From NCBI GenBank assembly GCA_003166475.1, contig PMVV01000063.1, positions 1 to 46,850 of the forward strand: 46,850 bases of DNA, in the 5' to 3' direction. Below the pieces are notes generated by a model, which saw only the letters and a program-made list of their open reading frames with translations, had not been told where the DNA came from and made no database searches. Each line of letters opens with the position of its first letter. Within the stretch, counting starts at the first letter, position 1. This stretch comes from Bryobacterales bacterium. GTDB taxonomy: Bacteria; Acidobacteriota; Terriglobia; Bryobacterales; Bryobacteraceae. A program made the position numbers and the translations under genes. Positions 31,043-39,034 of the stretch are shown piece by piece.

Positions 31043-32139
31043 TGCGGGTAGCGGACATCGATACGCCGGCCCTGCTGGTGGATCTGGAGCCGATGGAGCG
31101 CAACCTGCGGCGCGCGGCGGATTACGCCGGAAAGCACGGGTTGCGGCTGCGGCCGCACACCAAGACGCACAAATCGCCGCGCATCGGCCGGCGCCAACTG
31201 GAACTGGGCGCGGCGGGCCTGACGGTTGCTAAAGTGGGCGAGGCGGAGGTGATGCTGGACGCCGCGCCGGCAGACCTGCTGGTGGCCTATCCGGTGATCG
31301 GACGGGCGAAGCTGGAGCGCCTGATGACTGTTGCGCGGCGCGCGCGTGTCACGGTGGCGCTCGATAGCATGGCCGCCGCGCAACAGCTTTCCGAAGCCGC
31401 GCAAGCCGCGGGCGTGCAGGTGGGCGTGCTCGCGGAGACCGATGTGGGGCTGGGACGCGTGGGCGTTTCGCCGGGCGCCGAACTGCTGGACCTGGCGCGC
31501 GGCATCGAACGGCTGGCGAGCCTTTCGTTCGAAGGCATCGCGTTCTATCCGGGCCACATCAAGGACAACGGTGCAGCGGGCCGGGAAGCGCTAGTGGCGC
31601 TGGGCGGCCTCATTCAATCGATACTCGGCGATTTCTGGCGCGCGGGCATCCAGGCTCGCATTGTCAGCGGCGGTTCTACGCCATCGCTTTACCACTCACA
31701 TGAATTGCCGGGGCTAAACGAGATCCGCCCCGGCACCTATGTCTACAACGACTGGAACACGGTTGCGAGCGGAGCCTGCACGCCAGACGAATGCGCGGCC
31801 ACGCTGCTGGTGACGGTGGTCTCCACCGCGCGGCCCGGCCAGATCATCGTGGATGGCGGCTCGAAAACGTTTTCGTCGGACCGGCTGACTGGATGCGGCG
31901 CCGAATCCACCTTCGGCCATGTCGTCGAAGCGCCCGAGGCTTTGTTCCATAAGATGAACGAAGAGCACGGTTACGTGGACGTAAGCGAGTGCGGCCGCAA
32001 GTACGAAATCGGGGAGCGCCTGCGCATTATTCCGAACCACATTTGCGTGGCCGTGAATCTGCACGCGCGGGTTTACGGAATCCGCGATGGAGAGGTGGAA
32101 GAGGTTTGGGAAGTGGCCGGGAGAGGCAAGCTGCAATAG
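31039..32139 (+). CDS. D-threonine aldolase / D-serine dehydratase-like PLP enzyme
   Basis: Product of 366 residues of the alanine racemase N-terminal-like fold III PLP family. The PLP lysine is K42 in RPHTKTHK. The C-terminal metal site is visible as IPNHICVAVN with its His, and the active-site region SGGSTPSLYH follows the family. D-threonine aldolases split D-threonine to glycine and acetaldehyde; related D-serine dehydratases make pyruvate. Which reaction applies cannot be decided by sequence. It overlaps the preceding exported-protein gene by 4 bases. Confidence 0.88.
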   Translation: MMRVADIDTPALLVDLEPMERNLRRAADYAGKHGLRLRPHTKTHKSPRIGRRQLELGAAGLTVAKVGEAEVMLDAAPADLLVAYPVIGRAKLERLMTVARRARVTVALDSMAAAQQLSEAAQAAGVQVGVLAETDVGLGRVGVSPGAELLDLARGIERLASLSFEGIAFYPGHIKDNGAAGREALVALGGLIQSILGDFWRAGIQARIVSGGSTPSLYHSHELPGLNEIRPGTYVYNDWNTVASGACTPDECAATLLVTVVSTARPGQIIVDGGSKTFSSDRLTGCGAESTFGHVVEAPEALFHKMNEEHGYVDVSECGRKYEIGERLRIIPNHICVAVNLHARVYGIRDGEVEEVWEVAGRGKLQ

Positions 32140-32160
32140 CCCGCCTTTCCCGCGGCCGAT

Positions 32161-32472
32161 TTACTTTACTTCGCTAACTGTGATGTTGTCGGCGTCGATT
32201 TCGCCAACCAGTGTGACCTTTTCGCCGGCGTGCTCGACCACTTTGTCCTGATTCGCGATCTGATAGACCTTACCGTCTGCAGTGACCAGAACGGCTTTGT
32301 CGCCCCTCTTAATGCAGCTCTTCGCACAACCCGCGTGGCTGTCGGCGGCGACTTTAGCGGCGCCTTGCTTTGTGGTGCAGCCGGCGTCGGAGATGTAGCC
32401 ACTCCACTCGGCCGCCATGGCAGTCATGGCAAGCGCCGAAACAAATGTGATACCCAGTACAAACTTTCGCAT
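32161..32472 (-). CDS. Small exported protein of the DUF5818-like acidobacterial type
   Basis: Product of 103 residues with a signal peptide (1-20, GITFVSALAMTAMAAE). The mature part (WSGYISDAGC, HAGCAKSCIKRGDKAVLVT, KVYQIANQDKVVEHAGEKVT) is typical of small acidobacterial exported proteins with cysteines that may form disulfides. Function is unknown. AAGGAGG, 6 bases upstream, fixes the start at 32472. It is convergent with the D-threonine aldolase-like gene. Confidence 0.8.
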   Translation of the reverse strand: MRKFVLGITFVSALAMTAMAAEWSGYISDAGCTTKQGAAKVAADSHAGCAKSCIKRGDKAVLVTADGKVYQIANQDKVVEHAGEKVTLVGEIDADNITVSEVK

Positions 32473-32690
32473 GCAACCCTCCTTGGGATGGTGCCAGTCA
32501 TCTCGACTATACTCCACCCGAGGGATGGTGGGCAAGTTCGCTCGTGTAAACTCCGGGCGCCGCCCGCGGCCGGAGGGTCTATTGCGGTGGAAAGCACGCG
32601 GCGGCCAGAGCGTTAGGCCGGCTGAGCATGCGAAGGCCGGGCAGGCCGGGCAGGCCATGCATTCGACATTCGGCGGTTGCCGCGCTATGA

Positions 32691-32722
32691 TTACGCATGA
32701 TGCGTTACGCATGATGCGTAAT
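32691..32722. repeat. 32-bp flanking repeat, left copy
   Basis: Two tandem TTACGCATGATGCG units followed by TAAT. The same block, with two changes, occurs at 33863-33894 on the other side of the AAA ATPase gene. The ATPase start codon lies at its right edge. Confidence 0.85.
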
Positions 32723-33859
32723 ATGAGCAATCCTTTTCAGTACGGCGGAATTGTGGAAGGCGGAGCATTCTGCAATCGCAAGAAAGAGCTGGCCGATCTG
32801 AGGGCGGGCATGGAAAGCAGCGAAAAGCTGTTCTTGTATTCCGAGAGGCGGCTGGGGAAAACCTCTCTCGTGCAGACCGCGTTGCGCGGATTGCCCAAGG
32901 GCCGCTATGCCGCCGCATACGTGGATTTGTGGCCCACCGACGGCGAAAAGTCGTTTGCCGCGGCGACCGCCGAAGCCATTACGGCATCCATGGGCAGCAC
33001 GTCGGGCCAACTCTTGGCGTTCGCGACGCAGTTCTTCAGTCTGTTTGCTCCCAGCGTGACTACGGACGCGGAAGGCAAGCCGAAAATAGCATTCGGTTTC
33101 AGTTTGAGCGGACAGCCAGGGCCGGAGATCGAAGAAGTGCTGGCGGCGCCAGCCAGAATCGCGGCACGTGGGAAGCGAAAAGTTGTGATTGTTTTCGATG
33201 AGTTTCAGCAGGTGCTCGAGTACCCCAGCGATATGGTCGAGTGGCGCTTGCGCAGCGTCATCCAAAAGCATCAAGACGTGTCGTATATTTTTCTCGGCAG
33301 CAGGAAACACCTCATTCAGAAAATGTTCCTGGACCGCTCCCGCCCGCTGTACCGCGCGGCCGGGCACTACCCGTTGGGCTCGATCGAGACCAGGCACTGG
33401 ATTCCCTTCATCGGCAAGAAGTTTCGCGAGGGAGAAAAGGCGATCGCGGACAACGAGATCCGGAGGGTCTGCGAATTGACGGAAGGGCACCCTTTCTATA
33501 CGCAGCACTTGTGTCATGCTCTTTGGGAGATCTGCGCGCCCGGCGAACCGGTGACGGAGTCTCTCATTCAAGATGCGATCAAGGTTTTGCTCGACCGCGA
33601 GAATTACGCGTATACCGCGCTTTGGGAATCGCTCGCGTCAAACCAGAAGCGGCTGTTGAAAGGAATCGCTTCGGAGCCGGCGGGCACCAGACTCTTCGCC
33701 GGCCCTTTTATTGGGCGTTACGGACTGGGATCCGCTTCGAACGCGCAGCGGGCGGTGGAGAGTCTGCTCAATCGGGATCTGATCGATCGGGACAACGGCT
33801 CCTGCCTGATCACGGACCGGTTCTTTCGGATCTGGATCGGACAAAAGCAAACGCTGTAG
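32723..33859 (+). CDS. AAA-type ATPase of the archaeal-ATPase family
   Basis: Product of 378 residues. P-loop YSERRLGKTSLVQTA (39-53; K46), Walker B VVIVFDEFQQVLE (154-166; D159, E160), then sensor-like YIFLGSRKHLIQKMF and a C-terminal winged-helix segment (LLKGIASEPAG, RAVESLLNRDLI, ITDRFFRIWI). These STAND-related ATPases are often linked to mobile elements or to toxin-like partners; no direct role is known. ATG 32723 is preferred, as earlier in-frame ATGs (32687, 32711) lie in or before the flanking repeat. The gene is bracketed by the 32-bp repeats. Confidence 0.85.
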   Translation: MSNPFQYGGIVEGGAFCNRKKELADLRAGMESSEKLFLYSERRLGKTSLVQTALRGLPKGRYAAAYVDLWPTDGEKSFAAATAEAITASMGSTSGQLLAFATQFFSLFAPSVTTDAEGKPKIAFGFSLSGQPGPEIEEVLAAPARIAARGKRKVVIVFDEFQQVLEYPSDMVEWRLRSVIQKHQDVSYIFLGSRKHLIQKMFLDRSRPLYRAAGHYPLGSIETRHWIPFIGKKFREGEKAIADNEIRRVCELTEGHPFYTQHLCHALWEICAPGEPVTESLIQDAIKVLLDRENYAYTALWESLASNQKRLLKGIASEPAGTRLFAGPFIGRYGLGSASNAQRAVESLLNRDLIDRDNGSCLITDRFFRIWIGQKQTL

Positions 33860-33862
33860 ACG

Positions 33863-33894
33863 TTACGCACGATGCGTTACGCATGTTGCGTAAT
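33863..33894. repeat. 32-bp flanking repeat, right copy
   Basis: Matches 32691-32722 at 30 of 32 positions in the same orientation. It starts 3 bases after the ATPase stop. The direct-repeat arrangement around one gene suggests a cassette unit. Confidence 0.85.
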
Positions 33895-33907
33895 GGCGCG
33901 AGGCCGT

Positions 33908-34840
33908 TCACCCGCGCCCCAACATGCGTTCCGTCGAGGTCACGCGGCGCGGCGAGAACTGCGCCGCGGCGGCTTTCAAATACGGCCGGAACTCGCGCAC
34001 CCCATAGGCCACGTAGCCGGTGCTGCGGATTTCTTTCATGGTGGCGCTGTAATGATCCAGCAGAACTCCGGCTAGGATCTGGCCGGTGCGGCGCGCGGCT
34101 CCTTTGGCGCAGCGCGAGAGCCAGAGCAGGTTTTCCGGGATCCGGCCGACCGCCGCGAGGGCCATCAGGGTCGAAACCTGAAAGACAGGGCGGCCCTCGG
34201 CGGCGGCGGTGGCCTTCAATTCTTCCCAGCTTCGCCCGAGCGCCTCGCCGGAGGGCAAATGCGGCGTAGGGATTTTGGCCGCCTCGCGCCGCAAGTCGGA
34301 CCACTCACGGCGCAGGCTCGCCACGTCCAGCGGCGGCGTATTGGCGGTCTGGGCCAGGCGGCCCGCAGCGCCTTCCAGACCATCCAACAACTGGTCGATG
34401 GTTTCGTAATCGGCGCCGGCGGCCAACAGCCCTTCTTCCTTCAGGCTCTGCGCGATCTCGCGGATCAGTTGGCGCCCGGTGCCGGAAAGATCGGCCAGCG
34501 CGGCCAGCACCCATACGGGCGAGGCGCTGAAGGTGAGCAGTCCGATCATCTCGATGCCGTTGCCCGCGAAGCGGCGCATGGCGAAGTCATCCGCCAGCTT
34601 GCCCTGCGGCGGATAGGCGTCTTCCACCTGGCCGACATTTTCGATCAGGAAGCGCAGCGTGTTTTCGACCAGCTCCGTGTAAAGCCGCGTGCGGCGTACG
34701 GCGTGCGGCAGCGCCACTTCGCTTAGCTCGCGCAGCAGGCCGGCGCTGAGCGCGCTCATGGAGCGCAGCGCGCGCTCGGGCAGCGAGAGCAGATACTGGT
34801 GGGACAGGAGGGCGGTCCCGGCGCTATTTGATCGTCTCAT
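33908..34840 (-). CDS. Hypothetical protein, possibly membrane-associated
   Basis: Product of 310 residues, not recognised. It is rich in helices and Ala/Leu with a moderately hydrophobic centre (about 95-120, NGIEMIGLLTFSASPVWVLAALADLSG). Two Cys-poor conserved-looking segments (RRTRLYTELVENTLRFLIEN, HYSATMKEIRSTGYVAYGVREF) do not suggest an enzyme. The ATG at 34840 precedes MRRSNSAG; a GTG three codons earlier is in frame. Two family B palindromes lie directly upstream. No obvious neighbour link. Confidence 0.65.
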   Translation of the reverse strand: MRRSNSAGTALLSHQYLLSLPERALRSMSALSAGLLRELSEVALPHAVRRTRLYTELVENTLRFLIENVGQVEDAYPPQGKLADDFAMRRFAGNGIEMIGLLTFSASPVWVLAALADLSGTGRQLIREIAQSLKEEGLLAAGADYETIDQLLDGLEGAAGRLAQTANTPPLDVASLRREWSDLRREAAKIPTPHLPSGEALGRSWEELKATAAAEGRPVFQVSTLMALAAVGRIPENLLWLSRCAKGAARRTGQILAGVLLDHYSATMKEIRSTGYVAYGVREFRPYLKAAAAQFSPRRVTSTERMLGRG

Positions 34841-34850
34841 TTTGCGCACG

Positions 34851-34899
34851 GCGGCCTGAGAGGCCGCCGCGGGCCGAGATGCAGACCGAGGGTCTGCTC
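34851..34899. repeat. Family B twin-hairpin palindrome, copy 3
   Basis: GCGGCCTGAGAGGCCGC followed by a second stem GCAGACCGAGGGTCTGC, a variant in which both arms changed from GCAGGC to GCAGAC. That is a pairing-preserving change relative to copy 4, 36 bases further on. Confidence 0.8.
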
Positions 34900-34934
34900 A
34901 GCATTGCGGCAAGCGGCAAACGGGCGGCGGAAGG

Positions 34935-34975
34935 GGCGGCCTGAGAGGCCGCCGCAGGCCGAGGGCCTGCCCCAC
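34935..34975. repeat. Family B twin-hairpin palindrome, copy 4
   Basis: GCGGCCTGAGAGGCCGC plus GCAGGCCGAGGGCCTGC plus CCCAC, in the same orientation as copy 3. Together they occupy most of the 183 bp between the hypothetical gene and the YbbP permease. Confidence 0.85.
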
Positions 34976-35023
34976 AATTCGCCACGGCGTATGAAGAAAC
35001 GGATGGACCGTCGCACAACGGCG

Positions 35024-37618
35024 TCACTCATCGCGCAACACCTCCAGCGGTTTCTGCCCCAGAATGCGATAGCTAGCCAACCATCCCGCCGCGACGGCTA
35101 CCAGCGCGGTCAGGGCGATCGAGAACAGATCCGCCGCCGGGTCGAAGTGAAACTCCGCCTTCAAGAGGCGCTTCACCACCAGGGCGGTGAACCCGGTGGC
35201 CAGCGCACTGCCGAGCAACCCAGCCGCCGCGCCCAGCACCAAGAACTCCATCGAGAAGATTCCGGCAACACGCCGCCGCGTCGCGCCCAGCGTCTTCAAG
35301 ATGACCACTTCGCGCACCCGCCCGAAGCGCGTGCCCGCCACGCTGGACGCCAAAATGATGGCGCCCGCCACGATGGTAAATGCCGAAACGAAGCGCACCA
35401 CCAGCGCCACCTGGTCCACCACCTGTTGCACGATTTCGAGCACGTCGGCCATGTTGACGACGGTGATGGTCGGCATCGCTTCATACACGGCGCGCTGCAC
35501 CGCCGCCACGTCGCGCGGCTTCACGCGGACGCTGCCATAGTAGATGACCGGAAGTCCATCCAGGCTGCCCGGGCTGAAGACGAATTCGAAGCGCGCGCTC
35601 ATGCGCACCGCATCGGTACGCTCAATGCAGGCGAGGTTCGACTGCAGCGTTCGCCCCCAGGAGGACCACTCCAGCGTCATGCCGGCTTTGAGATGCAGAA
35701 TGCGGGCGGCCTCTTCGGAGGCGCACACTTGCGGCATGGCCGGATGCCCATCCCACCATGCGCCGCTGAGAATTTGGGTTTCGCGCGGGCGGGCGGGCTC
35801 GGTGGTCACCGAACGCGTGCGCAGGAAGCGGCGGCCGAATTCCTGCAAGCGCATCTTTTCGACCGGCACGCCGTTGACCGACGTCAGCCGCACGGCCACC
35901 GACGATATAATCTCCGGCGCGGTTTCGATGCCCTGCTGCCGCTTCAACAGGTCCAGAAGCGCCTGCCGCTGCGCGCCCGGAATATCGAGCATGAACACGT
36001 TGGGCATGCCCGGCGGCGCGTTCTGCGCCATGTCCGTCAGCACGGCGTGCTGCACCAGGTAAACCGTGAGCGTGAACATCACACCGGTGCCGAGGGTGAC
36101 CAACACCGTTTGCGCATGATTCCCGGGCCGGTAGAGATTGGCGATGCCGTGCCGCAATGCCGCCGGCAGCGTCCGTCCGGAGCCGCGCATCAGCAGCCGC
36201 AGCCCGCGCAGCAGGAGCCAAGCAATGGCCGCGATCGCCAGCAGGCTCACCAGCAATCCGCCGGCGAAGTACGCGCCGATGCGCAGGGAATCGCGCAACG
36301 TGGTCCCGGCGAGCCATGCGGCGATCAGGCCGATGCCCACGAGGATGGCGGCAGCCGTGGCCAACGCCTCGCGCGAACGGCTCCAGCGCCGCAGCCAGTC
36401 GGGCCGCGCTTCGGTCATCTCGCGCCGGAAGATGACCGCCGGCCGTATTTCGCGAATGCCCAGCAGCGTGGGCAAGGTGAACAGGAGCGTGGTGAGGATG
36501 CCGATCGCCAGACCTTGCGCGGCGGGGACCAGATCCAGGCCCATATGCGGCGGCACCGGAAAGAAGCGGCCGATCAGGACCGGAAACGCGCGCTGCACCA
36601 GCGTGCCGAATGCGATGCCCAGCAGGCCGCCCGCGAGGCCCAGGGCCAGGGTCTGCGCCAGGTAGATTTGCAGCACTTGGCCCGAGCGCGCGCCGAGGCA
36701 TTTCAGCACGGCGATGGTATCCATCTTCTGCTGCAGGTGCGCGTGCATGGCTGTAGCCACACCCAGCGCGCCCACAATCAGCGCGATCAGGCTGATGAGG
36801 CTGAGGAAGGTGGTGGAGCGCTCCAGGCCGCGTGTGACGATGGGATGCGTCTCGCGGTAATCGGCGATCAGGCCTTCGGGGAAGGCTTGCTTCAGGACGT
36901 TGCGCACCTGCCGCACGTCCGGGCCGCCGGGCGGAAGGAGAAACAGGAAGCGCTCGGCGGCGCGGCTGCCGAGGCTGATGAGGCCGGTGCGGTCGAGGCC
37001 CTCGCGGCTGATCATCACGCGCGGCCCGATGTTGATGCTGCCGGTCAAACGGTCGGGCTCGGATACCAGCAGCGCCGCGATACGAAAGTCCTGGCCGCCG
37101 AGCCGCAGGTTGCCGCCCACGCGGGTCTTCAGCCGCAAGAGCAGGTCGTCGGACACCACGGCCGAACGGCTGTCGAGGATGGCACGCAGAGGGGTCGGGG
37201 GGTCGAGGACGACCTCGCCATAAAAAGGATAGGCAGCCGGATCGATAGCCTTCACGGAAACCAGCATGGGTTCCGGCACCGCGACCGTGTTGGCCATAGT
37301 GAGGGTTTCGGTGAGGGACGTGCGGCGCACACCGCGTTGTTCCAGGCCGGCGATCGCCGCGGTCTGTTGCGGGGTGGGTTGTTCGAACACGCGCAGAGAG
37401 AGGTCGGCGGCCATCAAGGTGCGCGCCTGGAGCAGCAGCAGATTGTGAAAGGCGCGGCTGAAGGAGCGCACGCCCGTGAGGGCTCCGACGCCTACGGCCA
37501 CCGCCAGGATCACGAAGAGGAATTTGGCGGGCGCGGAGCGTATGTCACGCCAGGCTATTTTAAGGGTGGCTGGTGGTTGGTGGGACCCAGAGGGTACCCC
37601 GGGCGGTGGATTAGTCAT
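35024..37618 (-). CDS. FtsX-like ABC exporter permease (YbbP-like)
   Basis: Product of 864 residues with paired FtsX domains. It starts LKIAWRDIRSAPAKFLFVIL and has membrane helices near 22-45, 255-285, 310-345, 375-400, 420-470 and 735-855. The layout (large permease, YbbA-type ATPase, TesA-type esterase divergent or adjacent) is the ybbA-ybbP-tesA cluster known from proteobacteria. That cluster is thought to move lipids or act on the envelope; the exact substrate is unknown. The ATG at 37618 forms an ATGA overlap with the ATPase stop. Confidence 0.88.
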   Translation of the reverse strand: MTNPPPGVPSGSHQPPATLKIAWRDIRSAPAKFLFVILAVAVGVGALTGVRSFSRAFHNLLLLQARTLMAADLSLRVFEQPTPQQTAAIAGLEQRGVRRTSLTETLTMANTVAVPEPMLVSVKAIDPAAYPFYGEVVLDPPTPLRAILDSRSAVVSDDLLLRLKTRVGGNLRLGGQDFRIAALLVSEPDRLTGSINIGPRVMISREGLDRTGLISLGSRAAERFLFLLPPGGPDVRQVRNVLKQAFPEGLIADYRETHPIVTRGLERSTTFLSLISLIALIVGALGVATAMHAHLQQKMDTIAVLKCLGARSGQVLQIYLAQTLALGLAGGLLGIAFGTLVQRAFPVLIGRFFPVPPHMGLDLVPAAQGLAIGILTTLLFTLPTLLGIREIRPAVIFRREMTEARPDWLRRWSRSREALATAAAILVGIGLIAAWLAGTTLRDSLRIGAYFAGGLLVSLLAIAAIAWLLLRGLRLLMRGSGRTLPAALRHGIANLYRPGNHAQTVLVTLGTGVMFTLTVYLVQHAVLTDMAQNAPPGMPNVFMLDIPGAQRQALLDLLKRQQGIETAPEIISSVAVRLTSVNGVPVEKMRLQEFGRRFLRTRSVTTEPARPRETQILSGAWWDGHPAMPQVCASEEAARILHLKAGMTLEWSSWGRTLQSNLACIERTDAVRMSARFEFVFSPGSLDGLPVIYYGSVRVKPRDVAAVQRAVYEAMPTITVVNMADVLEIVQQVVDQVALVVRFVSAFTIVAGAIILASSVAGTRFGRVREVVILKTLGATRRRVAGIFSMEFLVLGAAAGLLGSALATGFTALVVKRLLKAEFHFDPAADLFSIALTALVAVAAGWLASYRILGQKPLEVLRDE

Positions 37619-38277
37619 ACAATCCGGCCATCGCACAACTGGATGCGGCGGTCGGCAACGTTCGCCAGTTCCTGATCGTGCGTCACCAGCACCAGCGTAG
37701 TGCCTTCCTGGCGGTTGAGCGAGAGGAGCAAGTCGAGCACCAGGCGGCCATTTTCGGAATCCAGGTTGCCGGTGGGCTCATCGGCCAGCAGGATGGGCGG
37801 ACGCACCATGAAGGCGCGGGCCAGCGCTACGCGCTGCTGTTCGCCGCCGGAAAGCTGCACGGGGTAATGATCGCGACGATCGGCGAGGCCCACACGATCC
37901 AGAAGTTCGCGCGCGCGGGCCGGGCTGTCGCCGCTGCCATTGCCAACCAGTTCCATGGGCAGCAGCGCATTTTCCTCGGCGGTCAGCGTGGGAATCAGGT
38001 TATAGGACTGAAACACAAAGCCGATCTTGCGGCCGCGCACCAGGGCGAGTTCGTCTTCTTTCAGGCCGGTGATCTCCTGCCCGTCGAGCGAGATGGTGCC
38101 TGCGGTAGGCGTGTCCAGGCCGGCAAGCAGCCCCAGCAGCGTGCTCTTGCCGCTCCCCGACGGGCCCATGATGGCGGCGAATTGCCCGCGCGGGATTTCC
38201 AGATCGATGCCCTTCAGGATGTCCACGCGATGCGCGCCCGTGTCGATTGTCTTGGTAAGGCCGTGTGCCTGAATCAT
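37615..38277 (-). CDS. ABC exporter ATP-binding protein (YbbA-like)
   Basis: Product of 220 residues, the standard length of LolD/YbbA-type ATPases. All motifs are intact: Walker A GPSGSGKST, Q-loop FVFQSYNLIPTLT, signature LSGGEQQR, Walker B ILLADEPTGNLD, and switch TLVLVTHD. This contrasts with the degenerate ATPase at 1282. It is coupled to the permease gene by a 4-base overlap and is divergent from the tesA-like gene, from which 35 bases separate the starts. Confidence 0.95.
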   Translation of the reverse strand: MIQAHGLTKTIDTGAHRVDILKGIDLEIPRGQFAAIMGPSGSGKSTLLGLLAGLDTPTAGTISLDGQEITGLKEDELALVRGRKIGFVFQSYNLIPTLTAEENALLPMELVGNGSGDSPARARELLDRVGLADRRDHYPVQLSGGEQQRVALARAFMVRPPILLADEPTGNLDSENGRLVLDLLLSLNRQEGTTLVLVTHDQELANVADRRIQLCDGRIV

Positions 38278-38312
38278 TGGATGGACTGTCTACGTTTTAT
38301 TATGGCATTCAG

Positions 38313-38996
38313 ATGCGTATCGTCAGTTTGCTGGCCGGTTTACTAGTATTGGGCGCCTGCGGCAGCGCGCCGCGCCCCACGCCGGAGCCTGCGCCGGAGG
38401 CCGCACGGGAAGCCGCCCGGCCCGCGCAGCCTGGGCCGGCGCGCGACGACCGGCCCGCGATCGTGGCGTTTGGCGACAGCCTGACGGCCGGGTTCGGAGC
38501 GGATGCCGGCAAGAGCTACCCGGATTTCCTGCAGCAGGAACTGGATCGCCGCGGCCTGCGCTACCGCGTGGTGAATGCGGGCATCAGCGGGGAGACCACC
38601 ACCGATGCGCTGGCGCGCCTGAGCACGGTGAGCGCGCTCAAGCCAGTTGTGGTCATCGTCGAATTCGGCGGCAACGATGGGCTGCGCGGGTTGCCGGTCT
38701 CCACTACGCGGTCGAATCTGGACCAGATCGTCGTGGGGCTAAAGGATTCCGGCGCGGCGGTGCTGCTGGCGGGCATGACGCTGCCGCCCAACTACGGCCC
38801 GGAATACATTGCCTCATTTCAGCGCGTGTACAGCGATCTGGCGGCGAAGGACAAAGTCGCGCTGATTCCGTTCCTGCTGGAGGGTGTGGCGGGAACCAGT
38901 CGCATGCAGCGCGACGGGCTGCATCCCACGGCGGATGGTAACCGGCTGGTGGCGGCCACGGTGATGCGGTATTTGCAGGCGCTGCTGCGGAATTAA
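38313..38996 (+). CDS. tesA: TesA-like GDSL esterase, lipoprotein
   Basis: Product of 227 residues. It has a lipoprotein signal (about 1-17, LLVLGAC, lipobox Cys) and a Pro/Ala-rich linker to about residue 47. The GDSL hydrolase core then shows blocks I (AFGDSLTAGFG), II (NAGISGETT), III (EFGGNDGLRG) and V (DGLHPTADG). TesA acts as acyl thioesterase, lysophospholipase and protease-like arylesterase in E. coli; here it would act at the outer side of the inner membrane or in the outer membrane. The ATG at 38313 gives the lipoprotein signal. A partial second copy of its 3' end lies at 43811-44013. Confidence 0.9.
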   Translation: MRIVSLLAGLLVLGACGSAPRPTPEPAPEAAREAARPAQPGPARDDRPAIVAFGDSLTAGFGADAGKSYPDFLQQELDRRGLRYRVVNAGISGETTTDALARLSTVSALKPVVVIVEFGGNDGLRGLPVSTTRSNLDQIVVGLKDSGAAVLLAGMTLPPNYGPEYIASFQRVYSDLAAKDKVALIPFLLEGVAGTSRMQRDGLHPTADGNRLVAATVMRYLQALLRN

Positions 38997-39034
38997 ACGC
39001 GCACTGGCGCGCTATCTGATAATTTAAGAGCAGC

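Noticed and set aside
34904-37675. Plus-strand open frame of 923 codons antisense to the YbbP permease
   Set aside because: It is rich in Arg, His and Gln with no domain, exactly opposite a well-supported gene.
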